DNA of 64,000 nucleotides from Pararhizobium mangrovi (lineage in GTDB: Bacteria; Pseudomonadota; Alphaproteobacteria; Rhizobiales; Rhizobiaceae): contig NZ_VHLH01000002.1 in the NCBI RefSeq assembly GCF_006516965.1, forward strand, positions 124,001 through 188,000. The letters are read 5' to 3'. This document shows positions 17,116 to 26,614 of the stretch, in pieces. The translations under genes were made by a program, and so were the position numbers. The first letter of the stretch is position 1. Every line of letters begins with the position of its first letter. The notes beneath the pieces were generated by a model. The model saw nothing but the letters and a program-made list of their open reading frames with translations, searched no databases and had not been told where the DNA came from.

Positions 17116-18297
17116 GTGAGCGAGGGCAAGCGCAGCAACGAGCCGGAAGACGGCTTCGGGAATGGCGAGGACGCGTCGCCTGACGGATCCGGCCGCAAGC
17201 GTCGCCGTTCGCGCCGCGCACGCAGCCAGTTCGTCATTGCCGGCAACTTCCTGATGACGCTGATGGTGCTCGCCGCGCTCGGCGCGGGTGCCGCCTATTA
17301 TTTCGGGACGACGCTCTACGCCGCCCCCGGTCCGCTCCAGAAGCGCGCGACCTACATGGTGGAAAAGGGCGCGGGTGTCGCCCAGATCGCGCAGGGGCTG
17401 GAAAACGAAGGCATCGTTTCGAACGCCCGGTTCTTCCAGCTCGCAAGCCGTATCTATCTCAAGGGCGATACGCTCAAGGCCGGCGAATACGCCTTCGCGC
17501 CGCACGTCTCCATGGAGACGGTGCTCGATATCCTGCGCTCCGGTCGCTCGATCCTCCATTCGATCACCTTTCCCGAAGGCCTGACCGTCAAGGCCATGTT
17601 CGAGAAGCTCGAGGCCGATCAGTACCTGTCCGGCGACCTTCCCGACGATCGGCCGGAGGAGGGCTCGCTGATGCCCGACACCTACAAGTTCACGCGGGGA
17701 ACGCCGCGCAAGGAGATCGTCGAGAAGATGCACAAGATCGACGATCGCGTGGTCGATCGCATCTGGGCAAACCGCGATCCGAACCTGCCCCTCGACAGCA
17801 AGGCCGAACTCGTGACCCTCGCCTCGATCGTCGAGAAGGAAACCGGCCAGCCCGGCGAGCGCCCGAAGGTCGCTGCCGTTTTCATGAACCGCCTGAAGAA
17901 GGGCATGCGCCTGCAGTCCGATCCGACGGTGATCTACGGCATCTTCGGTGGCGACGGAAAGCCGTCCGGCCGCCCGCTCTACGAATCGGACCTGAAGAAG
18001 ACGACGCGCTACAATACCTACCGGATCGACGGTCTGCCGCCGACGCCGATCGCCAATCCGGGCCGCAAGTCGCTGGAAGCGGTCGCGCACCCGGCCGATA
18101 CGGATGCGCTCTACTTCGTCGCCGACGGAACGGGCGGGCACGTCTTTTCCGAATCGCTCAAGGAGCATAATGCCAATGTGCGGCGCTGGCGTGCGATCCA
18201 GGCCTCGCGCAAGGATGCCGCGGACACGGACACGGACACGGACACGGACGCGAATGCCGTCGTGGATCCGGATACCGCCGGCGGCAAGAAGAACTAG
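17116..18297 (+). CDS. mltG: endolytic peptidoglycan transglycosylase MltG
   Basis: MltG is an inner-membrane lytic transglycosylase that cuts nascent glycan strands and sets their length. The 393 residues have a basic cytoplasmic N-terminus (RKRRRSRRAR), one transmembrane helix at about 40-60, and a YceG domain with the catalytic IVEKETG motif at 238-244 plus YNTYRIDGLPPTPIANPG. The GTG start at 17116 follows GAAGAGGGAA. The C-terminal tail contains an Asp-Thr repeat encoded by four tandem GACACG units (18223-18246) that lies outside the catalytic domain. Co-located with the fatty-acid cluster, as is common. Confidence 0.95.
   Translation: MSEGKRSNEPEDGFGNGEDASPDGSGRKRRRSRRARSQFVIAGNFLMTLMVLAALGAGAAYYFGTTLYAAPGPLQKRATYMVEKGAGVAQIAQGLENEGIVSNARFFQLASRIYLKGDTLKAGEYAFAPHVSMETVLDILRSGRSILHSITFPEGLTVKAMFEKLEADQYLSGDLPDDRPEEGSLMPDTYKFTRGTPRKEIVEKMHKIDDRVVDRIWANRDPNLPLDSKAELVTLASIVEKETGQPGERPKVAAVFMNRLKKGMRLQSDPTVIYGIFGGDGKPSGRPLYESDLKKTTRYNTYRIDGLPPTPIANPGRKSLEAVAHPADTDALYFVADGTGGHVFSESLKEHNANVRRWRAIQASRKDAADTDTDTDTDANAVVDPDTAGGKKN
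18223..18246 (+). repeat. tandem hexamer (GACACG)x4 inside mltG
   Basis: Four exact copies of GACACG encode alternating Asp and Thr in the MltG C-terminal tail. Unit length is a multiple of three, so gain or loss of copies would keep the frame. Short perfect tandem repeats of this sort are prone to slippage during replication. Confidence 0.85.
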
Positions 18298-18445
18298 GCT
18301 TCTCCGATATGTGGCCCGGACGGCGTTCGGGCGGAAGCCGAGGGGATGACGAGCGCATTCGGCAATCGGGGCGCTCGCTCGTGATGGTTCAAGGGTGGCG
18401 GACGATTTCGCGTCGGCCGGCCTGAAGTGAAAGAGGGATCGGTCC

Positions 18446-19333
18446 ATGGCCGTGCAATCCATGACCGGCTTTTCGCGCACGGAAGGCCAGGCCGACGGTA
18501 CGCGTTGGGCCTGGGAACTGCGCTCGGTCAACGGCAAGGGGCTCGATATCCGTACCCGCCTGCCGCAGGGAACGGAACGCTACGAACCGGAGGTTCGTCG
18601 GCTGTGCCAGGAAGCGTTCCAGCGCGGCAACATCCAGGTTTCGCTCTCGCTCGACCGGCTCGACGCCGAAGCGGTGCCGACCCTCAACGAAGCTGCCTTC
18701 GAAGCAGCCCTCGCGGCTGCCGAGCGCATCGGCGCGCGCCTTGGCGGTTCGCGTCCGAGCGTCGATGCGATCCTCGCCGTTCGCGGCGTCCTCGAACTGC
18801 GTGAACGCGAGCCGGAGGCGGAGGCGCTGGCCGAGCAGGACCGACAGAGTCTCGCCGGTCTCGAGCGTGCCGTCGCCGCACTCGAGACCGCGCGCGAGGC
18901 CGAAGGCGCAGCGTTGGTCGGTGTGCTATCCCGTCAGCTCGACGCTATCGAGGCGGAGCTCGCCCGCGTCGAGACGGACCCCTCGCGAAGCAGCGGTTCC
19001 ATCCGCGCTCGCCTGTCGCGCGAAGTGACCATCCTCATGGAAAATGCCGACGGTCTGGACGGGGAACGGCTTTATGCCGAGGCGGCGCTGCTTGCCACCA
19101 AGGCCGATCTGCGCGAAGAGATCGACCGTCTCGAAGGCCATATCGCTTCGGCACGCACGCTGCTGGCCAACGAGGACGCCGTCGGGCGCCGGCTGAACTT
19201 CCTCGCGCAGGAGTTCAATCGCGAGGCCAACACCATCTGCTCCAAGTCGAACGCCTCGGCCGTGACGGCCGCCGGCCTGGAAATGAAGGTCGTCATCGAC
19301 CAGTTCCGCGAACAGATCCAAAACCTGGAGTAG
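18446..19333 (+). CDS. yicC: YicC family endoribonuclease-like protein
   Basis: YicC-family proteins have been described as endoribonucleases that help degrade small RNAs. The 295 residues start with [15 protein letters not shown], the family hallmark, have the YicC N-terminal domain (about 1-155) and end in a DUF1732 domain with [11 protein letters not shown] and [17 protein letters not shown]. Length is normal. It lies only 4 bases before gmk, an arrangement widely conserved, so the two are co-transcribed. No signal peptide is seen. Confidence 0.92.
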   Translation: MAVQSMTGFSRTEGQADGTRWAWELRSVNGKGLDIRTRLPQGTERYEPEVRRLCQEAFQRGNIQVSLSLDRLDAEAVPTLNEAAFEAALAAAERIGARLGGSRPSVDAILAVRGVLELREREPEAEALAEQDRQSLAGLERAVAALETAREAEGAALVGVLSRQLDAIEAELARVETDPSRSSGSIRARLSREVTILMENADGLDGERLYAEAALLATKADLREEIDRLEGHIASARTLLANEDAVGRRLNFLAQEFNREANTICSKSNASAVTAAGLEMKVVIDQFREQIQNLE

Positions 19334-19337
19334 CCGT

Positions 19338-20003
<666 letters not shown>

Positions 20004-20023
20004 ACGCGTTCCGGCAGCGGATC

Positions 20024-20875
20024 TCAGCTTCGCGTCGTCCGGCTTTCGAGCGTGCGCGCGAGCGTGCAGAACTCTGCGATCGACAGGGTTTCTGCGCGCC
20101 GGGTCGGATCGATTCCGGCCGCTTCGAGGTAGGCTTGGCCGCCGAGCGGCTTCAGGCTCTGCCGCAGCATCTTGCGCCGCTGGCCGAACGCCGCCTGGGT
20201 GACGCGTTCCAGATCGGCAAAGCGACATGGGTCGGGCCGTTCGCGCGGAACGAGATGAACGACGGACGAGGTGACCTTCGGCGGCGGTGAAAAGGCCTGC
20301 GGCGGCAGGTCGAAACAGATCTCCGCATGCATGCGCCAGCCGACGAGAACGCCCAGCCGGCCGTAGGCACGCGAGCCCGGTTCGGCGACGATGCGCTCGG
20401 CCACTTCGCGCTGGAACATGAGGGTCAGCGACTCGTAGGCGGGCGGCCATTCTTCTCCCGAAAGCCACTGCACGAGAAGCTGCGTGCCGATGTTGTATGG
20501 CAGATTGGCGACGATCGCGAGCCGGCCGCCTTTCGCGATCTCGCCGGGATGCATCGTCAGCGCATCGCCCTCGATGATATCGAGGCGGCCCGGATGCACC
20601 TCGCCGATCTCCGCCAGTGCCGGCAGGCACCGGCGGTCGCGCTCGACGGCGACGACCCGATCCGCACCGAGCGAGAGCAGGGCGCGCGTCAGCCCGCCCG
20701 GGCCGGGGCCGATTTCCAGCACGGTCAGCCCGTCGAGCGAACCGGCGCTGCGCGCCACCTTCTCGATGAGGTTGAAGTCGAGCAGAAAGTTCTGGCCGAG
20801 GGTACGGCGCGCGTCGATGCCGTGCCGCTCGATGACGTCACGCAGCGGCGGCAGGCCGTCGGCCGGTTGGCTCAC
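20024..20875 (-). CDS. rsmA: 16S rRNA (adenine1518/1519-N6)-dimethyltransferase
   Basis: RsmA (KsgA) dimethylates two adjacent adenines in helix 45 of 16S rRNA late in 30S assembly. Motifs are [15 protein letters not shown] at the N-terminus, the SAM loop [12 protein letters not shown], and the catalytic NLPYNIG. The GTG start at 20875 overlaps the pdxA stop by four bases (GTGA) and gives the usual N-terminal length of 283 residues. The coupling to pdxA and the upstream surA/lptD genes is the classic surA-pdxA-rsmA order. Confidence 0.96.
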   Translation of the reverse strand: MSQPADGLPPLRDVIERHGIDARRTLGQNFLLDFNLIEKVARSAGSLDGLTVLEIGPGPGGLTRALLSLGADRVVAVERDRRCLPALAEIGEVHPGRLDIIEGDALTMHPGEIAKGGRLAIVANLPYNIGTQLLVQWLSGEEWPPAYESLTLMFQREVAERIVAEPGSRAYGRLGVLVGWRMHAEICFDLPPQAFSPPPKVTSSVVHLVPRERPDPCRFADLERVTQAAFGQRRKMLRQSLKPLGGQAYLEAAGIDPTRRAETLSIAEFCTLARTLESRTTRS

Positions 20876-21897
20876 GGCGCCGTGCCGGTCTCGGCACCCG
20901 AGGCACCGGCTGCGAGATCGCTCGCCATGCGCAACGCGGCGACGAGGCTCGAAGGATCGGCCCGGCCGCTGCCGGCGAGCGAGAAGGCCGTGCCGTGATC
21001 GGGCGAGGTCCGCACGAAGGGCAGGCCGAGCGTGACGTTGACGCTGTCGTCGAAACTGAGTGCCTTGGCCGGAATCAGCGCCTGGTCGTGGTACATGCAC
21101 ATCGCGACGTCGTATTCGGCGCGCGCGCGATCGTGAAACATGGTGTCCGCCGGCATCGGGCCGCGCACGTCTATGCCTTCGGCCCGCAGCGTCTCGATCG
21201 CCGGGGCGATGATCGCCTCTTCCTCGTGGCCGAGCGTGCCACCTTCGCCGGCATGCGGGTTCAGCCCGGAAAGCGCGATCCTCGGCGCCGTCACGCCGAA
21301 ACGTGTAGCGAGGTCCCGGTCGACGATACGCCCGGTCTCGACGATCAGATCCGATGTCAGCGCTTCGAAGACGGCGCGCAAGGGGAGATGGATCGTTACC
21401 GGCACGGCGCGAAGCTTCGGGCCGGAAAGCATCATCACCGGACGAACGGGCCGTCCGAGAGATGAGGCAGCGAGATCGGCGAGGAACTCGGTGTGGCCGG
21501 GAAAGCCGAACCCGGCTTCGTAGAGGATCGCCTTGGCGATGGGATTGGTGACGACCCCCGAACATGCGCCGGACGTGGCGAGCGACACCGCGCTCTCGAT
21601 CGAGCCGACGACGGCGCCGGCATAGGCAACGTCGCCGTGGCCCGGGACGACATCGGTTCCGGCAGCGAGCGGAAGCACGGGAAGGGCGGTTTCGAACGTC
21701 GCCTCGGCCGTGTCGGGCGTGGCCTCGGCGACCGGCGCGAAAAGCCCGAGCCGTTCGGCGCGTTTTTGAAGCACCGCGGGATCGCCGATCAGCAGGAACG
21801 GCGGTACGCAGCGCTCGTGCCGGGCGGTCCATGCGGCAAGCGTGATGTCCGGCCCGATCCCGGCCGGATCGCCCATGGTCAGTGCGAGAACCGTCAT
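20872..21897 (-). CDS. pdxA: 4-hydroxythreonine-4-phosphate dehydrogenase
   Basis: PdxA oxidises 4-phosphohydroxy-L-threonine with NAD+ in the DXP-dependent vitamin B6 pathway. The 341 residues begin [19 protein letters not shown] and contain the three metal-ligand histidines in [18 protein letters not shown] and [10 protein letters not shown]. The stop overlaps the rsmA start. Upstream is a palindromic intergenic repeat that separates it from the SurA-like gene. Confidence 0.96.
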   Translation of the reverse strand: MTVLALTMGDPAGIGPDITLAAWTARHERCVPPFLLIGDPAVLQKRAERLGLFAPVAEATPDTAEATFETALPVLPLAAGTDVVPGHGDVAYAGAVVGSIESAVSLATSGACSGVVTNPIAKAILYEAGFGFPGHTEFLADLAASSLGRPVRPVMMLSGPKLRAVPVTIHLPLRAVFEALTSDLIVETGRIVDRDLATRFGVTAPRIALSGLNPHAGEGGTLGHEEEAIIAPAIETLRAEGIDVRGPMPADTMFHDRARAEYDVAMCMYHDQALIPAKALSFDDSVNVTLGLPFVRTSPDHGTAFSLAGSGRADPSSLVAALRMASDLAAGASGAETGTAP

Positions 21898-21953
21898 TCG
21901 ATGTATCCGGTGGAGCGCCGACGGGCTGCTTCCGAGGCGCTATAGGGCCCGCT

Positions 21954-22057
21954 AGAGCATTTCCAGCCAAAGCGGGATCGCTTTGGCGTCGGATAATGCG
22001 ACAAAACACAGAGCTGGAGCATTTCCGGTGAACCAGACTTCACCGGAAATGCTCCAG
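21954..22057. repeat. compound palindromic intergenic repeat (RIME-like)
   Basis: The block contains GAGCATTTCC as a direct repeat at 21955 and 22017, a 9-bp hairpin at 21966-21987 (GCCAAAGCG / CGCTTTGGC), and a 19-bp perfect hairpin with arms 22014-22032 and 22039-22057 around CCAGAC. Elements starting with TAGAGCATTT and ending in matching palindromes are dispersed between genes in many Hyphomicrobiales genomes. It lies between pdxA and the SurA-like gene, where it could fold in the mRNA and damp expression of pdxA-rsmA. Only this copy is seen in the window. Confidence 0.75.
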
Positions 22058-22078
22058 GCGAGCAATGCGCCACCACGC

Positions 22079-23008
22079 CTATTTGTAGACGATGCTGGCG
22101 TTCTCGCGCAGCTTCTTCAGCATGTCCTTGCTGGCATCGGTGTTTTCCTGGCTGCTCTCCTCGGACTGGAACACCGTCTCGGCGGCAAGATCGTCCGATA
22201 CGGTGTGTGCCGAGCAAACGCCGATGAATTCGACGCCGCGATCGGTCACCTTGGGCTGTGTGGCCGAGCCGGGCTTGGTGTTCTCGATGGCGTCCTTCCA
22301 CATCGGTGGCAGCTTGGGCTGCATGACGCGGCCGAGATCGCGGACCGCGACGTCCGTCAGCCTCGCGGCGACGTTGCGGGTGTTGTCGCAGCCGTTGAAC
22401 CGCGCGCGCATGGCGCTCGCTTCGTTCTTGCGCTGGCCGAGAATGGCGCTGCGCTTGTCGTTGGGCACGACGAAGATGACCTGCTGAAGGACGTACTCCG
22501 TCGTCGAAGGCTTGTTCTTGCCGTTCTCCAGCATCTTGGAGAGCATGGAATCGCCGGCGTTATCGGCACGCTCCTGTCCGGCGACAACGCGCGGCCAGCT
22601 CATCTGGACGGCGATGTAATGCTTGAAGTGCGTGATGCCGACGCCGGCCCGCTCGAGGATCGTCTTCATCTTGGCGGGCGAAAGCTTGTTGTTCTGCGAG
22701 AAACGCGCGAACGCGTCGTCGACCTGCGCGGTGGAGACGGAGGCGCCGGCGCGTGAGATCGCCTGAGTCTTCAAGGTCTCGTCGATGAGTTCCTCGCGCG
22801 CCTTCTTGCGCAGGTCGCCCTTTTCGTGCCGCAGGCGGAGGAACTGCATGCGGCTCGAGATGTCGTAGCTCGTGATCGGATCCCCGTTGACGACGATCTT
22901 GATCGAATTGGCAGCGTGTGCCGGACCGGTTCCGCCCATCAGCAACGGGCAGAATGCGAGTGCCGCCCATACTGCGAGGATGGGGAACCGGCGGATACCG
23001 AACGACAT
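22079..23008 (-). CDS. SurA-like periplasmic chaperone with degenerate PPIase domain
   Basis: The 309-residue exported protein has a signal peptide (about residues 1-32, ending GPAHA) and a SurA N-terminal domain (NSIKIVVNGDPITSYDI, with the MQFLRL helix). A C-terminal region resembles parvulin only loosely (LGRVMQPKLPPMW, KPGSATQPKVTDRGVEF). It should assist folding of outer-membrane proteins in the periplasm. The start at 23008 follows an AGAGGAAAGG site. Two cysteines, in FNGCDN and IGVCS, could form a disulfide. Its place after lptD and before pdxA matches surA. Confidence 0.82.
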   Translation of the reverse strand: MSFGIRRFPILAVWAALAFCPLLMGGTGPAHAANSIKIVVNGDPITSYDISSRMQFLRLRHEKGDLRKKAREELIDETLKTQAISRAGASVSTAQVDDAFARFSQNNKLSPAKMKTILERAGVGITHFKHYIAVQMSWPRVVAGQERADNAGDSMLSKMLENGKNKPSTTEYVLQQVIFVVPNDKRSAILGQRKNEASAMRARFNGCDNTRNVAARLTDVAVRDLGRVMQPKLPPMWKDAIENTKPGSATQPKVTDRGVEFIGVCSAHTVSDDLAAETVFQSEESSQENTDASKDMLKKLRENASIVYK

Positions 23009-23100
23009 GGGATTGCCTTTCCTCTTGCCACGACGCGCGCGTGCGCGAACCGATTGCCTATCGGACGCGGCGTCCCGCACCCGCCATTATGCGCATTTCG

Positions 23101-23120
23101 TGCGCTTTTGGCAAAGCGCA
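23101..23120. other. 8-bp hairpin in the lptD-surA gap
   Basis: TGCGCTTT (23101-23108) and AAAGCGCA (23113-23120) pair perfectly around TGGC in the 132-base gap between the SurA-like gene and lptD. No T-run follows on the minus strand. It may be a processing or attenuation stem; a chance palindrome is possible. Confidence 0.3.
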
Positions 23121-23140
23121 AGGGCCGGCCGGACGCCGGT

Positions 23141-25525
23141 TCAGTTCGTCGTCAGGTCTTCCGAGCCGAGCTTGATGTCGCCGAGCGTGCGGAAGCTCAA
23201 AGTCGCGCCGACCGACCAGTCCGTCTCGCCGTCGTCGAGCAGATTGCCCGGCTGACCCAGATCGCGCGTTTCCTTGTAGAAGATATTGAAGGTAAAGCAC
23301 TCATTGTTGAAAATGAGGCCGGCAAGGTCGTTGGAGACGCCCTTGCGCTCGATATCGTAGGTCGCCTTGCCGTAGACGCTCCAGTTCTGCGCGAATTTCA
23401 ACCGGGCATTGGCCGAAACCTCCTGCGCAGTATTCGTGCTGCCGTATTCGGGCTGCGGGGCGAGCTGCGCATAGGTGATTCCGGTGCTGAGGATCCGGTT
23501 GGCATAGGTCGCGTTCACGTCCGTACGCTGAAGGGCGAAGGACGAGTTGTCGAACCGGGCCTGGCTGCTGAGGTCGATGCCGACGGGCAGCGAGACGCCG
23601 AGCGAGCCGACATAGTCCGAAACCGTGTGGTCCAGCCCGGAATCATGACCGGCATAGACGAGATCGGGCGAATCGAAGGAGTTCTGTCCGGCGATCTGGT
23701 AGGACTGACCGAAGACCCCGTCGAGCGTCACGCCGTTGTCGAAGGAACCGGTGTAACGCACGCCGACATTCGCCCGCGTGCCGCCCTCGACGCGGTCGTA
23801 GCCGGAGAACTTGTCGCGGTCGAAGAGGTTCGTCGTGTCGAAGACGAAGCTCTGCGCGTCCTCGTTGGGGAAGGAGCCGGGGTCGTCCTCGTTCGGACGC
23901 ACGAAAAGCTGGGCGATCGGCTCGATGACGTGCGAGCTGTGCGCTGCGGTGGCGACGAACGGATAGCTCGCCTCCAGCCCGGCGGTGACCATCGTGCGGA
24001 AGCGCGTACCGTCTTCGAACTCGTCGATGGCCGGGTTCACGCCCGATGTGGACGGGGTCGGGTCGTCCATGTTGATGTCGAAGGCATCGCCGCGGGCGGC
24101 GAGGATCGGCGTGAGAAGCAGTCCGTTGTCGAAGGTCTGCGTGCGCTTCCATTCGAGTTCGCCGGAAAGGCGATGCGTGTTCCCTTCGAGACCACGATAT
24201 CGGCTGAAACCATCATCGTTCGTGTTGGTCCGCGCAGCCTGCGAGCGATAGATGCTCGTCTCGTTGGCGTTGAAGCTCAGTTGGCCGCCGAAGACGGGCT
24301 CGTCGGAAACGCGCGAATAGTCGATCACCGGCAGCACGAAGGGCTGCGACTTCTCGAGATTCTTGACGCCGATTTCCGAACTCTTTTCGGATCCCTGCTC
24401 GTCGAAGCGATAGGCGTGCAGGTCGAAATAGTTCTTGCCGTCGATACCCGTCAGATAGGCCTGCGAGGTGACCGTCGAGCTGTTGTAGCCGGGGATGGCG
24501 TAGGTCCGGCCGAAGTTCTCGTCGGTCTCGTAGAAGACGTTCCAGCCCGTCTTCCAGCGCGGATTGATGTCGAACGAGCCCTGCGTCGCGAAAAGGAAGC
24601 GGCCGGTCTTGCCGTAATCCGCCGATCCCGTCTCGAATTCCTTCGGCGAGAACTGGCCGATGCCCGCGGCGCGAAAGCCGAGCGAGCCGTTGCGAAAGCG
24701 GCGACGATATTCGGTGTCGGCCAGGAAGCCCTGCTTGGTATAGCCCGTGACCGTGAGGGTCGCGTCGGAATAGGGCGAAAGCACCTGGAAATAGGGAACC
24801 GAGACGCTGAAGCCGAGCGCGTCGTCATAGCCGAGGCTCGGCCTCAGGATGCCGGATTTCCGCTTGGCCGTTGTGACCGAGAGGTAAGGAAAGTAGCCGA
24901 CCGGCAGGCCGAAGAGGTCGAAGGTCGCGTTGCGCAGGCGCACGGTCTGCGCCTCGGAGTCCTGAACGATCTTGCGCGCCCTGATCTGCCAGAACGGCGC
25001 GCGATCCGGGTTCTCCTCGCACGGCTTGCAGGCGGTGTAGACGCCGTTGTTGAACTGCGTCTGCACGCCGCCGCGCCGTTCGGCGCTCGTCGCCACGATA
25101 TGGGTTTTCTGCGGCGTGTCGATGCGCAGCCCGTTGACGAAACCGTCGGCGAAATTGTCCGTGACGTCGAGATTGTCGGCGTAGAGCTTTGTCCCGTCGG
25201 GATTGACGAGCGCGACTTCGCCGGCGGCGCGCACCCGGCCGGTATCCTGATTGTATTCGACGCGGTTGGCGACGAGGCGATAGCCGTCATAGGCGATCTG
25301 CACCTGGCCGGAAGCAACCACCGTGTGGGTGTTTTCGTTGTAGCTCAGCTTCTTCGAGGAGAGCAGGAGCTGCGTTCCGGGCGGCACCGACGTCGTGCTC
25401 GGCAGCTGCTGCGCGTTGGTAGCGACGCTGCCTGCAAGACCGCAGACCATGGCCGTTGCCAGCGCAGCGCCCGCTCGAAGCAGCCTGACGCGCGTCGCGT
25501 ATGTACCCTGGCGGCGGCGCTTCAA
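23141..25525 (-). CDS. lptD: LPS assembly outer-membrane protein LptD
   Basis: LptD is the outer-membrane beta-barrel that, with LptE, inserts lipopolysaccharide into the outer leaflet. The 794 residues comprise a signal peptide (MKRRRQG start, cleavage near NAQQ), an OstA/jellyroll domain (about 45-200) and a large barrel domain. Conserved segments are FGLPVGYFPYLSV and RKSGILRPSLGY. Cysteines are an ACKPCEE pair in the N-terminal part and one near the C-terminus (NNECFTF). The TTG start at 25525 directly abuts the lptG stop, implying tight translational linkage. Confidence 0.94.
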   Translation of the reverse strand: MKRRRQGTYATRVRLLRAGAALATAMVCGLAGSVATNAQQLPSTTSVPPGTQLLLSSKKLSYNENTHTVVASGQVQIAYDGYRLVANRVEYNQDTGRVRAAGEVALVNPDGTKLYADNLDVTDNFADGFVNGLRIDTPQKTHIVATSAERRGGVQTQFNNGVYTACKPCEENPDRAPFWQIRARKIVQDSEAQTVRLRNATFDLFGLPVGYFPYLSVTTAKRKSGILRPSLGYDDALGFSVSVPYFQVLSPYSDATLTVTGYTKQGFLADTEYRRRFRNGSLGFRAAGIGQFSPKEFETGSADYGKTGRFLFATQGSFDINPRWKTGWNVFYETDENFGRTYAIPGYNSSTVTSQAYLTGIDGKNYFDLHAYRFDEQGSEKSSEIGVKNLEKSQPFVLPVIDYSRVSDEPVFGGQLSFNANETSIYRSQAARTNTNDDGFSRYRGLEGNTHRLSGELEWKRTQTFDNGLLLTPILAARGDAFDINMDDPTPSTSGVNPAIDEFEDGTRFRTMVTAGLEASYPFVATAAHSSHVIEPIAQLFVRPNEDDPGSFPNEDAQSFVFDTTNLFDRDKFSGYDRVEGGTRANVGVRYTGSFDNGVTLDGVFGQSYQIAGQNSFDSPDLVYAGHDSGLDHTVSDYVGSLGVSLPVGIDLSSQARFDNSSFALQRTDVNATYANRILSTGITYAQLAPQPEYGSTNTAQEVSANARLKFAQNWSVYGKATYDIERKGVSNDLAGLIFNNECFTFNIFYKETRDLGQPGNLLDDGETDWSVGATLSFRTLGDIKLGSEDLTTN

Positions 25526-26614
25526 CTAGCCGTCCTCCTTGTGCAGCAGAATCGTAATCCCCAATGCAAGCGCGACCACGACCGGAATCCAGGCCGCAGC
25601 GATCGGCGGAATGGTCCCCGCACCGCCGAATGACTTGATGACCACCGAGACCACGTAAAGCACGAAGCCGGCGAGGATTCCACCCACCACGACGGAAACC
25701 GACTGGCCGAACCGCGCGAACCTCAGCGAGACCACAGCGGCGATCAGGGTCATGGATACCATCAGGAAAGGCAACGCAACCAGCGAGTGGAACTGGACCG
25801 CAAAAACATTGGCATTGATGCCGAAAGAACGCGCCGCGGCGATCTTCTGCGGCAGCTTGAAGAAGGGAATCGTCTTGGGGTCGGAGAGCGATTCCTGGAC
25901 GAATTCCGGCTCCAGATTGGTGGCGACCGTCATTTCGGCGTGATCTTCCTCCGGTTCGCCGGCGCGAAACCGCCTGACCTTGGTCAGAACCCACTCATCG
26001 TGCTGCAGTCGCGCGCGCTCGGCGTCGAGCCGGTCTTCGACGTTGCCGTCGTTGCCGATGCGCAGGAAGGTGGCGTTCGCGAGGAGGAGGCCGTTGTCGG
26101 CGATCGTCCGTGCGCCGATGATCGTCGTGCCTTCCTTCGTTTCCTGGCGGATCCAGGGCGGTCGGGTGTTGCCGATGTCGCCGCTGTTCTTCAGACCGGC
26201 CTTCACCTCCTGAAGCTGCGAGAGCTGCATGGTGCGCGCGGCGATCGGGTTGAGGACGGTGACGACCAAACCGCCCACCAGGAGGCTCGCGATGGCAAGC
26301 GGCGCGAGGAACTGCCACGCCGAAACGCCCGAGGCACGCGCCACGACGAGCTCGTATTTGCGGTTCAGCCCGACGAGCGTCGCGATCGAGGCGAAGAGGA
26401 TAATGAACGGGTAGGTGGTCTCGATGATGCTCGGCGCACGAAGCAGAGAGATCGAGAGCGTATCAAGCACGGTGAAGGTCGAATCGTCCGGTATCCGGCC
26501 GGACACCTCTGTGAAGTCGATGAGCACCACGAGCACGAAAATGCCCGCCGTGAAGAGCGCGATCGTTCCGAGCTGGCGCCGGAAGAAGTATCGCCACAAC
26601 GTTCCAAGCGTCAT
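25526..26614 (-). CDS. lptG: LPS export ABC permease LptG
   Basis: LptG is one of the two membrane subunits of the LptB2FG transporter that extracts lipopolysaccharide from the inner membrane. The 362 residues have three N-terminal helices, a periplasmic beta-jellyroll (about 125-265) and three C-terminal helices. The start at 26614 gives MTLGTLWRYFFRRQ and overlaps the lptF stop (ATGA). Segments such as NRKYELVVARASGVS and LPFLMVSMTLIAAVVSLRF are typical. Confidence 0.95.
   Translation of the reverse strand: MTLGTLWRYFFRRQLGTIALFTAGIFVLVVLIDFTEVSGRIPDDSTFTVLDTLSISLLRAPSIIETTYPFIILFASIATLVGLNRKYELVVARASGVSAWQFLAPLAIASLLVGGLVVTVLNPIAARTMQLSQLQEVKAGLKNSGDIGNTRPPWIRQETKEGTTIIGARTIADNGLLLANATFLRIGNDGNVEDRLDAERARLQHDEWVLTKVRRFRAGEPEEDHAEMTVATNLEPEFVQESLSDPKTIPFFKLPQKIAAARSFGINANVFAVQFHSLVALPFLMVSMTLIAAVVSLRFARFGQSVSVVVGGILAGFVLYVVSVVIKSFGGAGTIPPIAAAWIPVVVALALGITILLHKEDG

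Noticed and set aside
15838-18537. An 899-codon open frame on the minus strand opposite fabF, mltG and the start of yicC
   Set aside because: It is Arg/His/Asp-rich with no motif, and the plus strand carries well-conserved genes with full active sites.
22826-25633. A 935-codon plus-strand frame opposite lptD
   Set aside because: It has no family features; lptD and the SurA-like gene on the other strand are unmistakable.
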